DNA from: Gammaproteobacteria bacterium
GTDB lineage: Bacteria; Pseudomonadota; Gammaproteobacteria; Chromatiales; Chromatiaceae
NCBI GenBank assembly: GCA_008080925.1
Contig: VMDJ01000020.1
Coordinates: 1-6,523 of the forward strand
DNA: 6,523 nucleotides
Reading direction: 5' to 3'
The position numbers and the translations under genes are program-made. Under the pieces are notes generated by a model that was given only the letters and a program-made list of their open reading frames with translations, did not search any database and was not told the DNA's origin. Shown here piece by piece: positions 1-6,523 of the stretch (position 1 is the stretch's first letter; the number at the start of each line of letters is the position of its first letter).

Positions 1-375
1 GGTGAGTCGGAAATTGTCGCCGGCTTCCATATCGAATATTCAGGTATGGCGTTTGCAGCCTTCTTCTTGGCTGAATACGCCAACATGATTTTGATATCAG
101 CTTTCACAGCGCTGATGTTCCTAGGTGGTTGGTTGTCACCTTTCCAGGGTACCTTTATGGAGTCTTGGTTTGAGTGGGTGCCAGGCATTATTTGGTTATT
201 CGCGAAGACAGCGTTCTTCATGTTCTTATTCTTGTGGTTCCGTGCAACATTCCCACGTTATCGCTACGACCAAATCATGCGTTTGGGTTGGAAGGTCTTT
301 ATTCCAATCACGATTGTTTGGATTGTGGTGGTTGCGTTCATGCGTGTGTACGACATGCCTTGGTGGTTTGATTAA
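1..375 (+). CDS. nuoH: NADH-quinone oxidoreductase subunit H, 3' part (start outside window)
   Basis: This is the C-terminal 124 residues of NuoH (ND1 family), open from base 1 and ending at TAA 373-375. NuoH is the membrane subunit that forms the quinone-binding chamber with NuoB, NuoD and NuoI. The first visible residues, GESEIVAGFHIEYSG, are the end of the conserved acidic loop next to the quinone site; the preceding PFD-type part lies off the window. The FFLAEYANM stretch follows. The segment around visible residues 80-98 (RATFPRYRYDQIMRLGWK) is the second family signature. About three hydrophobic helices are visible, near residues 28-45, 60-79 and 99-115, and the protein ends in an aromatic DMPWWFD tail. 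Full-length homologues are about 325-350 aa, so roughly 200 or more residues are missing only because of the window edge. An in-frame ATG at base 46 is an internal methionine, not the start, because conserved sequence continues upstream of it. Confidence 0.97.
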   Translation, partial: GESEIVAGFHIEYSGMAFAAFFLAEYANMILISAFTALMFLGGWLSPFQGTFMESWFEWVPGIIWLFAKTAFFMFLFLWFRATFPRYRYDQIMRLGWKVFIPITIVWIVVVAFMRVYDMPWWFD

Positions 376-378
376 GGC

Positions 379-382
379 GGAG
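379..382 (+). promoter_or_regulatory. Probable ribosome binding site of nuoI
   Basis: GGAG lies 11 nt before the nuoI ATG at 394, in the 18-nt gap after the nuoH stop. The spacing is slightly long. The purine-rich stretch TAAGGCGGAGCGAG around it is the only candidate. Confidence 0.5.
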
Positions 383-393
383 CGAGCAATACG

Positions 394-882
394 ATGAAAA
401 CAGTTATTAATTACATCCGTAGTCTGTTCCTCTGGGAGCTGCTTAAAGGTTTGCGTCTAACAGGTAGTTACATGCTTAAAGGCTCAGTGACCTTGCAATA
501 CCCAGAAGAAAAAGCGCCGGTTTCTCCACGTTTCCGTGGCTTACATGCATTGCGTCGATATGAAAATGGTGAAGAGCGATGTATCGCTTGTAAATTATGT
601 GAGGCGGTTTGTCCTGCGCTAGCAATTACCATTGAGGCTGAGCCTCGCGATGATGGTTCGCGCCGTACAACGCGATATGACATCGATTTATTTAAATGCA
701 TCTTCTGTGGTTTCTGTGAAGAGTCATGTCCAGTGGACTCGATCGTTGAAACACGTCTTTACGAATATCACTTCGAAAATCGTGGTGAGCACATCATGAC
801 CAAAGAAAAGTTACTGGCGATGGGTGACAAGTATGAGAAAGAGCTTGCCGCTGATCGCGCTGCTCAAGCGATGGTGCGTTGA
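394..882 (+). CDS. nuoI: NADH-quinone oxidoreductase subunit I (2[4Fe-4S] ferredoxin-type)
   Basis: NuoI (mitochondrial homologue TYKY/NDUFS8) sits at the base of the peripheral arm on the cytoplasmic face of the membrane. It holds clusters N6a and N6b, which relay electrons to N2 in NuoB. It is 162 aa, complete, starting at ATG 394 and ending at TGA 880-882. An amphipathic N-terminal helix (residues about 3-28) is expected to lie on the membrane, followed by the PRFRGLHALRRY segment (45-56). Two CxxCxxCxxxCP motifs follow: C63, C66, C69, C73 and C102, C105, C108, C112. As in other 2[4Fe-4S] ferredoxins, the fourth cysteine of each motif should ligate the other cluster. All eight ligands are present. 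The C-terminal tail (about 130-162) is charged and helical. The length and the GEERCIACKLCEAVCPA core match the beta-/gammaproteobacterial and mitochondrial type rather than the longer E. coli protein. Confidence 0.98.
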   Translation: MKTVINYIRSLFLWELLKGLRLTGSYMLKGSVTLQYPEEKAPVSPRFRGLHALRRYENGEERCIACKLCEAVCPALAITIEAEPRDDGSRRTTRYDIDLFKCIFCGFCEESCPVDSIVETRLYEYHFENRGEHIMTKEKLLAMGDKYEKELAADRAAQAMVR

Positions 883-884
883 TC

Positions 885-1484
885 ATGTCAGTTGAAAAGA
901 TTCTTTTTTATATTTTCTCTGCCATCCTGCTCGGTGCAGCAGTTTTGATCGTGACGCGTAAAAACCCAGTGCATTCGGTGCTGTGGTTGGTGGTGGCTTT
1001 CTTCAATGCGGCCATTCTTTGGATGATGTTGGAAGCTGAGTTTTTGTCCATCGTCTTAGTTCTCGTCTATGTCGGTGCCGTGATGGTGTTATTCCTCTTC
1101 GTTGTGATGATGCTCGACATCAATATCACTGAGTTACGAGCTGGCTTTGTACGGAATCTGCCCGTAGCCGTGTTGGTTGCAGCAGTGATGATGGCTGAGA
1201 TTTTGCTCGTGGTGGGATCGAGCCACTTTGGCTTGGATAAAGTGGCTGCTCCTGTAAGGCATGGTGCGGATTACAACAATACCGCTGAACTAGGTTTTGC
1301 ACTGTTTACCGATCACTTGTATGCCTTCGAGATTGCTGCGGTTATCTTGCTTGTGGGTATCATTGCCGCAATCAGTCTGACGCTGCGTAAACGACCTGAA
1401 ACTAAATATCAGGATCCGAGCAAGCAAATTTCGGTTAAAAGTACTGATCGTCTGAAGATGGTCAAGATGGATGGGGAGGACTGA
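885..1484 (+). CDS. nuoJ: NADH-quinone oxidoreductase subunit J
   Basis: NuoJ (ND6 family) is a small membrane-arm subunit between NuoH and NuoK, in the path that couples quinone reduction to proton pumping. I take ATG 885 as the start, giving 199 aa beginning MSVEKILFY. A TTG six bases upstream (879), in frame, overlaps the nuoI stop and is less likely. Five membrane helices are visible at about 5-23, 30-49, 55-77, 92-111 and 146-167. Family marks are the NPVHS turn (27-31), the acidic E50/E52 at the end of helix 2, and the very conserved helix 3 YVGAVMVLFLFVVMMLD (62-78), the helix that carries the pi-bulge in known structures. The charged tail (about 168-199) is typical of beta/gamma homologues. 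The gap to nuoI is 2 nt and no clear Shine-Dalgarno is seen, so translation probably depends on coupling to nuoI. Confidence 0.96.
   Translation: MSVEKILFYIFSAILLGAAVLIVTRKNPVHSVLWLVVAFFNAAILWMMLEAEFLSIVLVLVYVGAVMVLFLFVVMMLDINITELRAGFVRNLPVAVLVAAVMMAEILLVVGSSHFGLDKVAAPVRHGADYNNTAELGFALFTDHLYAFEIAAVILLVGIIAAISLTLRKRPETKYQDPSKQISVKSTDRLKMVKMDGED
1473..1480 (+). promoter_or_regulatory. Strong ribosome binding site of nuoK
   Basis: GGGGAGGA lies 7 nt before the nuoK ATG at 1488. It is the best Shine-Dalgarno match in the window and is embedded in the last codons of nuoJ. It fixes the nuoK start. Confidence 0.8.
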
Positions 1485-1487
1485 TTA

Positions 1488-1793
1488 ATGATTTCTTTAT
1501 CTGAATACCTCATCGTTTCAGCGTTACTTTTCTCAATCAGTATTGCCGGCATCTTCTTAAACCGTAAGAACGTCCTATTGCTGTTGATGTGTATCGAACT
1601 GATGCTCTTGGCGGTTAACTTGAACTTTGTTGCGTTCTCGCATTATTTGAATGACCTACAAGGTCAGATATTCGTCTTCTTTATATTGACGGTGGCTGCA
1701 GCAGAAGCAGCTATTGGCTTGGCTATCCTGGTGGTGGTCTTCCGAACTCGCCGTACGATCAATGTTGACGAGCTTAAGGATCTGAAGGGGTAA
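1488..1793 (+). CDS. nuoK: NADH-quinone oxidoreductase subunit K
   Basis: NuoK (ND4L family, related to MrpC antiporter subunits) is a three-helix membrane subunit between NuoJ and NuoN that carries protonatable residues on the central hydrophilic axis. It is 101 aa, a normal length (E. coli 100), from ATG 1488 to TAA 1791-1793. Helices are at about 5-23, 29-49 and 60-85. The two membrane glutamates required for coupling in E. coli (E36 and E72) are present here as E37 in MCIELMLLAVN and E73 in VAAAEAAIGLAI. The short C-terminal tail with RTRR and DELKDLKG is cytoplasmic by family topology. It sits 3 nt after nuoJ and its stop overlaps the nuoL start. Confidence 0.98.
   Translation: MISLSEYLIVSALLFSISIAGIFLNRKNVLLLLMCIELMLLAVNLNFVAFSHYLNDLQGQIFVFFILTVAAAEAAIGLAILVVVFRTRRTINVDELKDLKG
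1785..1790 (+). promoter_or_regulatory. Ribosome binding site of nuoL
   Basis: AAGGGG in the last codons of nuoK lies 2 nt before ATG 1793 and 5 nt before the adjacent in-frame ATG 1796. The spacing fits the second ATG better. Confidence 0.6.
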
Positions 1794-3742
1794 TGATGGA
1801 ATCGATCTTACTCACAATCGTGTTGGCGCCTTTGGTTGGCGCCGCTATTGCCGGTTTGCTACGTAACCAAATTGGCAAGGCGGGTGCGCACTGGGCGACT
1901 ATCTTGGGTGTCGGCACAAGCTGCGTCCTCTCGATGTATATTTTGTATCTGCATGCGTTTGCAGGAGCTGAGGTCTATAACCAGTCGGTTTATACCTGGA
2001 TGGTCAGTGATGGCTTGCGCTTTGAGGTTGGCTTTCTAATCGATCGTTTGACCGCGATGATGATGGCGGTTGTGACCTTTGTCTCTCTCATGGTGCACAT
2101 CTACACCATCGGCTATATGCATGATGAAGATGGCTATCAGCGTTTCTTTAGCTATATCGCGTTGTTTACCTTCTCAATGCTCATGCTGGTTATGTCGAAT
2201 AACTTCTTGCAGCTGTTCTTTGGTTGGGAAGCGGTAGGCTTGGTCTCTTACTTGCTCATCGGTTTCTACTTTAAGAAAGACACAGCAGTCTTTGCGAACA
2301 TGAAGGCCTTCTTGGTGAACCGTGTAGGTGACTTTGGTTTTGTTCTGGGTATTGCTGCGGTTGCGATGTATTTCAATACACTCGATTACGCCGAAGCGTT
2401 TGCTGCAGCTCCTGCGTTTGCTGACACCACCATCAATATCTGGGGTGATGAGCAATGGTCACTGATGACCGTTGTTTGTATCTTGTTGTTTATCGGCGCT
2501 ATGGGTAAGTCAGCTCAGGTGCCATTGCATGTGTGGCTACCGGACTCAATGGAAGGTCCAACACCAATCTCTGCATTGATTCACGCGGCAACCATGGTTA
2601 CTGCAGGTATCTTTATGGTGGCACGTATGTCACCGCTTTATGAGATGTCAGAAACCGCATTGACCTTTGTGTTGGTGATTGGTGCTACGACTGCCTTCTT
2701 TATGGGACTGATTGGTATTATCCAAAATGACATCAAGCGTGTTGTGGCTTACTCAACCTTGTCTCAGCTCGGTTATATGGTGGCAGCTTTAGGTGTGTCA
2801 GCTTATGCAGCAGGTTTGTTCCACCTAATGACGCACGCATTCTTTAAGGCTTTGCTGTTCTTGGCAGCAGGCTCTGTGATCATGGGTATGCACCACGATC
2901 AAGATATTCGCAATATGGGCGGCATTCGTAAATACATGCCAATCACACACTGGACAGCGTTGTTAGGTTCACTGGCCTTGATTGGCTTCCCTGGCTTCTC
3001 TGGTTTCTTCTCAAAAGATGCGATTATCGAGGCGGTGCATTACTCGACTATTGATGGGGCAGGTTACGCTTACGTCTTGTTGGTTGCAGGTGTGTTCCTG
3101 ACCGCCTTATATAGCTTCCGTATGTATTTCTTGGTCTTCCATGGCAAGGGTCCACGCGATGAGCATGCAAAAGATCATCTACATGAATCGCCATGGGTGG
3201 TTACCTTGCCGCTGATCTTGTTGGCGATCCCGTCGGTCTTTATCGGTTACTTCACTGTCGGTGATATGGTGTTTGGCGATTACTTCAACGGCATTCTTAC
3301 CGTTGCGCCTGAGCACAATACGCTCGGCCAGATTGAATTTACGAGCGCATGGGGTTTTGTGATGCACGCAGTGCATGGCGTACCACTCTACTTAGCACTT
3401 GGCGGTTTGTTTGCGGCTTGGTACGTGTACACACGTAAGCCAGGTATCGCTTCAGAGTTACGAACCCGTTTGGATTGGGCGCACTTCGCGTTAGATCAAA
3501 AGTACGGCTTTGATCACTTCAACCAAGCAGTGTTTGCTGGCGGAAGTCGATTGTTAGGTAAGTTTTTCTGGAATGTGGGTGACAAAGTCATCATTGATGG
3601 CATTGCTGTCAATGGTTCTGCACACACAGTCGGTTGGTTAGCTTCGGTAGTGCGGTTTATTCAAACCGGTTACCTCTATCACTATGCGTTCGCTGTGATT
3701 TTAGGCCTGCTCGGTCTGCTCACATGGTTCGTGGTGAGATAA
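1793..3742 (+). CDS. nuoL: NADH-quinone oxidoreductase subunit L (distal antiporter-like proton channel)
   Basis: NuoL (ND5 family) is the distal proton-pumping subunit of the membrane arm. It is 649 aa if counted from ATG 1793; ATG 1796 would remove one residue and has better RBS spacing. E. coli NuoL is about 613 aa; the extra length is in loops (for example about 199-221 and 490-518). Key residues are present: E146 in GWEAVGL and K239 in GAMGKSAQ (the TM5/TM7 Glu-Lys pair of the channel), H246, H264 in ISALIHAATMV, H344, H348 and K352 in FHLMTHAFFKA, and K408-D409 in GFSGFFSKDA, the exit lysine on broken TM12. The proton-translocation domain spans about 75-440. The C-terminal region about 553-625, with LDQKYGFDHFNQAV and GDKVIIDGIAVNG, should be the long lateral helix that runs along NuoM and NuoN, anchored by a last helix at about 629-648. 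nuoL overlaps the nuoK stop by one base and is followed by nuoM after 23 nt. Confidence 0.98.
   Translation: MMESILLTIVLAPLVGAAIAGLLRNQIGKAGAHWATILGVGTSCVLSMYILYLHAFAGAEVYNQSVYTWMVSDGLRFEVGFLIDRLTAMMMAVVTFVSLMVHIYTIGYMHDEDGYQRFFSYIALFTFSMLMLVMSNNFLQLFFGWEAVGLVSYLLIGFYFKKDTAVFANMKAFLVNRVGDFGFVLGIAAVAMYFNTLDYAEAFAAAPAFADTTINIWGDEQWSLMTVVCILLFIGAMGKSAQVPLHVWLPDSMEGPTPISALIHAATMVTAGIFMVARMSPLYEMSETALTFVLVIGATTAFFMGLIGIIQNDIKRVVAYSTLSQLGYMVAALGVSAYAAGLFHLMTHAFFKALLFLAAGSVIMGMHHDQDIRNMGGIRKYMPITHWTALLGSLALIGFPGFSGFFSKDAIIEAVHYSTIDGAGYAYVLLVAGVFLTALYSFRMYFLVFHGKGPRDEHAKDHLHESPWVVTLPLILLAIPSVFIGYFTVGDMVFGDYFNGILTVAPEHNTLGQIEFTSAWGFVMHAVHGVPLYLALGGLFAAWYVYTRKPGIASELRTRLDWAHFALDQKYGFDHFNQAVFAGGSRLLGKFFWNVGDKVIIDGIAVNGSAHTVGWLASVVRFIQTGYLYHYAFAVILGLLGLLTWFVVR
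1823..1843 (+). repeat. TTGGCGCC direct repeat able to form a small hairpin inside nuoL
   Basis: TTGGCGCC occurs at 1823-1830 and 1836-1843. Because GGCGCC is its own reverse complement, the two copies can pair as a 6-bp all-GC stem around a 7-nt loop (1831-1837). It lies in codons 11-17 of nuoL, about 30 nt after the start, and encodes an ordinary LAPLVGA stretch of the first helix. It may be chance; there is no T-run after it, so it is not a terminator. Confidence 0.35.
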
Positions 3743-3753
3743 GAATAAGAATT

Positions 3754-3757
3754 AGGT
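3754..3757 (+). promoter_or_regulatory. Weak ribosome binding site of nuoM
   Basis: AGGT in the A-rich 23-nt gap after nuoL has its AGG ending 9 nt before the nuoM ATG at 3766. It is a weak but plausibly spaced match, and the only one in the gap. Confidence 0.4.
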
Positions 3758-3765
3758 AAATACGC

Positions 3766-5277
3766 ATGATCGATTGGCCATTATTAAGCACGGTTGTCTG
3801 GCTCCCCATTATTGGTGGTGCGCTAGTTCTTATCAGTGGTGATAAGTCTCCGAACGTTTCACGTTGGTTAGCACTATTAGTATCGGTTTTGACCTTTGCG
3901 GTCAGTATTCCGCTGTATACCCAGTTTGATAGCTCAACAGCTGCTATGCAATTTGTCGAAAAAGCTGCTTGGGTGCCGCAATTCGGGGTGAATTACTATC
4001 TCGGTGTCGACGGTATTTCGATGCCTCTGATCATTCTGACAACCTTTATCACCATATTGGTTGTGATTGCCGGTTGGGAAGTTATCCAATTCAAACCCTC
4101 TCAATATATGGCCGCTTTCTTGATGATGGAAGGTGTCATGGTGGGCGTGTTTGCCGCGTTAGATGCGGTGCTCTTCTACGTTTTCTGGGAAGCTATGTTG
4201 ATCCCGATGTTTATCGTGATTGGTATTTGGGGTGGTCCACGTCGTGTATACGCGACAATCAAGTTCTTCCTTTATACCTTCTTGGGCTCAGTGTTCATGT
4301 TGATCGCCTTGATCTATATGTACTTCCAGTCTGGCTCAATGGATGTATTGGCCTTCCACGATCTCAAACTGAATCATACCGAGCAGGTGCTGATCTTCTT
4401 GGCGTTCTTATTGGCCTTCGCGGTGAAAGTGCCTATGTGGCCAGTGCACACCTGGTTGCCTGATGCTCACGTTGAAGCGCCAACGGGTGGTTCTGTCATT
4501 CTGGCAGCGATTATGTTGAAGATCGGTGGTTATGGTTTCTTAAGGTTCAGTATGCCTATCGCACCGGATGCGAGTCATACACTTGATTGGCTAGTGATTG
4601 GTATGTCACTGGTTGCAGTTGTTTACATTGGCTTTGTGGCACTTGTGCAAAGCGACATGAAGAAGCTCGTAGCTTACTCATCGATCGCGCACATGGGTTT
4701 TGTCACCCTAGGCTTCTTTATCGTCTTTATGATCATGGCAAATCCTGCCGCGACCTCAGGTGCCGAGTTAGGTGTGCAGGGCGGCATGGTGCAGATGGTC
4801 TCTCACGGTTTCATCAGTGCCGCGATGTTCTTGAGCATCGGTGTGCTTTATGACCGCTTACACAGTCGTGAAATCTCTTCATATGGCGGTGTGGTTAATA
4901 CCATGCCATGGTTTGCGGCCTTTATGGTTTTCTTTTCGATGGCCAATGCGGGTCTGCCAGGCACCTCGGGTTTCGTGGGTGAGTTCATGGTCATCTTGGC
5001 CGCTTTCCGTGCAGACTTCTGGTATGCCTTCCTGGCAGCAACAACGTTGATTGTCGGTGCGGCTTACACCTTGTGGATGGTGAAGCGAGTGATCTTTGGT
5101 GAGATTGCTTCTGATGCCGTCGCGCAATTGAAAGATATCAATGCGCGTGAAGCCTTCGTGCTTACAGTACTGGCGCTTGCGGTACTGATTTTAGGCCTAT
5201 GGCCTGCGCCGCTGATCGATGTGATGGATGTGTCTATCCATAACTTGGTTCAACACATTGGAGTAAGCAAGCTCTAA
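3766..5277 (+). CDS. nuoM: NADH-quinone oxidoreductase subunit M (central antiporter-like proton channel)
   Basis: NuoM (ND4 family) is the middle antiporter-like channel, between NuoN and NuoL. It is 503 aa, close to the family length (E. coli 509), from ATG 3766 to TAA 5275-5277. The family marks appear in order: the YYLGVDGISMPLIIL segment (77-91), E142 in FWEAMLIPMF (the essential TM5 glutamate, E144 in E. coli), K221 in FAVKVPMWPVHTWLPDAH with H228 and H235, K252 in AAIMLKIGGYGF, H309 in AYSSIAHMGF, H347 in VSHGFISAAMF, and E406 in GTSGFVGEFM on broken TM12, where NuoL and NuoN have lysine and NuoM normally has glutamate. About 14 membrane helices are expected. No residue expected from the family is missing. 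It follows nuoL after 23 nt and precedes nuoN by 19 nt, and no promoter or terminator is visible on either side. Confidence 0.98.
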   Translation: MIDWPLLSTVVWLPIIGGALVLISGDKSPNVSRWLALLVSVLTFAVSIPLYTQFDSSTAAMQFVEKAAWVPQFGVNYYLGVDGISMPLIILTTFITILVVIAGWEVIQFKPSQYMAAFLMMEGVMVGVFAALDAVLFYVFWEAMLIPMFIVIGIWGGPRRVYATIKFFLYTFLGSVFMLIALIYMYFQSGSMDVLAFHDLKLNHTEQVLIFLAFLLAFAVKVPMWPVHTWLPDAHVEAPTGGSVILAAIMLKIGGYGFLRFSMPIAPDASHTLDWLVIGMSLVAVVYIGFVALVQSDMKKLVAYSSIAHMGFVTLGFFIVFMIMANPAATSGAELGVQGGMVQMVSHGFISAAMFLSIGVLYDRLHSREISSYGGVVNTMPWFAAFMVFFSMANAGLPGTSGFVGEFMVILAAFRADFWYAFLAATTLIVGAAYTLWMVKRVIFGEIASDAVAQLKDINAREAFVLTVLALAVLILGLWPAPLIDVMDVSIHNLVQHIGVSKL

Positions 5278-5296
5278 AGGCTTGTGGTGAAACATT

Positions 5297-6523
5297 ATGC
5301 AATTTGAAATGAGCACCTTTATCCCAGTGATGCCAGAGATTGTTATGCTCGTGGCCGCTTGTGTTGTGTTGATTGTGGACCTATTCCTGACCGAACGCAC
5401 TCGCTTAGTCACCTATGCGCTAAGCTTGGCTGCCTTAGTGGTGACGGGCGCGACCATCATTGCGACTGCCGGCGATCCGGTTGTGAGCTTTGAAGGTAGC
5501 TTTGTCCGCGATGCCGTCGCCGATGTGATGAAAATAGGTATCTTGACGGTGACTGGCTTTGCGATGGTCTACGCTAAAGATTATCTGGTGCAGCAAGGTA
5601 TCTATCGCGGTGAGTACTACACGTTAGCGTTGTTTTCGGTGCTCGGCATGATGATCATGTCATCAGCCTATAACTTCATCACCATCTACCTTGGTTTAGA
5701 GCTTTTAGCGTTGTCGATGTACGCATTGGTGGCATTCAACCGTGATTCGATGGGTGGCGCGGAAGCGGCGATGAAGTATTTTGTGCTGGGTGCTCTGGCA
5801 TCTGGCTTGCTGCTGTATGGTATTTCGCTGTTCTATGGTGCGACAGGCTCACTCTCGTTTGCCGAGGTCAGTGCCGCGATCGTGAAGGGCAATATCCAAG
5901 AAGACATTCTGGTGTTCGGCTTAGTCTTCATCATTATGGGTGTTGGCTTTAAGTTTGGTGCTGTGCCATTCCATATGTGGGTGCCTGATGTGTATCACGG
6001 CGCTCCTACGGCCGTCACAATGCTGTTAGGTAGTGCGCCAAAGATTGCGGCATTTGCGCTGACACTGCGCTTGCTCGTTGATGGCTTGGCGCCTTTGTTC
6101 ACCCAGTGGCAAGAAATGCTGATGATTCTGGCGGTTATCTCTCTGGGTATTGGTAACCTGGTAGCCATTGCTCAGCACAACATCAAGCGGATGTTGGCGT
6201 ATTCAACCATCTCGCATGTTGGTTTTATCTTTTTGGGTTTCATCGCTGGTACCGATGATGGTTATGGCGCTGCATTGTTCTATACCGTTGTTTACGCGCT
6301 TACCGCAGCGGGGGGCTTTGGTGTATTGGCAATGATCAGTCGACGTGGCTTTGATGCTGAAAACCTCGATGACCTTAAAGGTTTGAATGAGCGCAGTGGT
6401 TGGTTAGCGGCAATGATGGCGTTGATCTTATTCTCAATGGCAGGTGTTCCCCCAACTGTTGGCTTCTTTGCTAAGTGGTTCGTGCTGGAGTCGATCATTC
6501 GAGTCGATCTGGTATGGCTGGCC
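5297..6523 (+). CDS. nuoN: NADH-quinone oxidoreductase subunit N, 5' part (end outside window)
   Basis: NuoN (ND2 family) is the antiporter-like channel nearest the quinone-side modules, next to NuoK. The frame is open from ATG 5297 to the window end: exactly 409 codons, of about 480-490 usual for the family, so roughly 75-80 residues lie beyond. It begins MQFEMSTFIPVMPEIVMLV. ATG 5309 (M5) is a possible alternative, but neither start has a good Shine-Dalgarno; GTGGTGA at 5284-5290 is the nearest purine-rich stretch. Family residues: E135 in YLGLELLALSMYALV (E133 in E. coli), K219 in GFKFGAVPFHMWVPDVYHG with H226, K249 in GSAPKIAAFALTLRL, H307 in MLAYSTISHVGF, and K393 in PPTVGFFAKWFVLE, matching the broken-TM12 lysine. 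All the catalytic lysines and the glutamate are present. The 19-nt gap from nuoM again implies co-transcription. Confidence 0.97.
   Translation, partial: MQFEMSTFIPVMPEIVMLVAACVVLIVDLFLTERTRLVTYALSLAALVVTGATIIATAGDPVVSFEGSFVRDAVADVMKIGILTVTGFAMVYAKDYLVQQGIYRGEYYTLALFSVLGMMIMSSAYNFITIYLGLELLALSMYALVAFNRDSMGGAEAAMKYFVLGALASGLLLYGISLFYGATGSLSFAEVSAAIVKGNIQEDILVFGLVFIIMGVGFKFGAVPFHMWVPDVYHGAPTAVTMLLGSAPKIAAFALTLRLLVDGLAPLFTQWQEMLMILAVISLGIGNLVAIAQHNIKRMLAYSTISHVGFIFLGFIAGTDDGYGAALFYTVVYALTAAGGFGVLAMISRRGFDAENLDDLKGLNERSGWLAAMMALILFSMAGVPPTVGFFAKWFVLESIIRVDLVWLA

Noticed and set aside
125..397. Alternative + strand frames over the nuoH 3' end
   Set aside because: The frame from 1 to 375 encodes conserved NuoH motifs throughout. 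The others show no family similarity and run across the nuoH-nuoI junction by chance.
2174..2455. A 93-codon open frame on the - strand inside nuoL (similar ones at 468-701, 3179-3376, 4879-5127, 5197-5412 and 6292-6498)
   Set aside because: All are antisense to conserved nuo coding sequence, with no recognisable domain and no promoter or RBS context. They are best explained as shadows of the real genes.
3969..4463. A 164-codon open frame on the + strand inside nuoM
   Set aside because: It lies in another frame of a well-conserved nuoM region, has no family resemblance and no RBS, and its protein is Arg/Cys/Leu-rich as expected of a shadow frame.
5278..5296. Possible terminator or promoter in the nuoM-nuoN gap
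   Set aside because: The gap is only 19 nt, with no stem-loop plus T-run and no room for a promoter. The same holds for the 23-nt nuoL-nuoM gap.
6306..6314. A G-rich run in nuoN that might mark a frameshift or slippage site
   Set aside because: The NuoN frame continues with conserved residues on both sides (TVVYALTAAGGFGV and later PPTVGFFAKWF), so no frameshift is present or needed.

Overview
The window is a contiguous piece of a bacterial nuo operon, which encodes the proton-pumping NADH:quinone oxidoreductase (respiratory complex I, NDH-1). All genes are on the + strand in the standard order nuoH (3' end only), nuoI, nuoJ, nuoK, nuoL, nuoM, nuoN (5' part only). Five genes are complete (I to M) and two are cut by the window edges. 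There is no non-coding stretch longer than about 25 bases, and I see no RNA gene, mobile element, CRISPR array or terminator.

Layout: the end of nuoH (1-375) is followed after 18 nt by nuoI (394-882), the ferredoxin-like subunit carrying two [4Fe-4S] clusters. nuoJ (885-1484) follows after 2 nt, nuoK (1488-1793) after 3 nt, and nuoL (1793-3742) overlaps the nuoK stop codon. nuoM (3766-5277) and nuoN (5297 to beyond 6523) follow after 23 and 19 nt. The tight packing means one polycistronic message with translational coupling; the promoter must lie upstream of the window.

How the genes work together: NuoI passes electrons from the peripheral arm toward the quinone site formed with NuoH at the membrane interface. 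NuoH, J, K, N, M and L form the membrane arm. NuoL, M and N are the three antiporter-like proton channels, and NuoJ and NuoK link them to the quinone chamber. The charged residues known to carry protons or couple the channels are all present where visible, so the complex looks functional and conventional.

Organism: NuoI is short (162 aa) and the sequences resemble the beta-/gammaproteobacterial and mitochondrial-like complex I rather than the enterobacterial one. The base composition looks roughly balanced by eye. A non-enteric gamma- or betaproteobacterium is my best inference; genus cannot be named from this. I found no undescribed system here. The findings are small points about start codons, ribosome binding sites, one possible hairpin and lineage.
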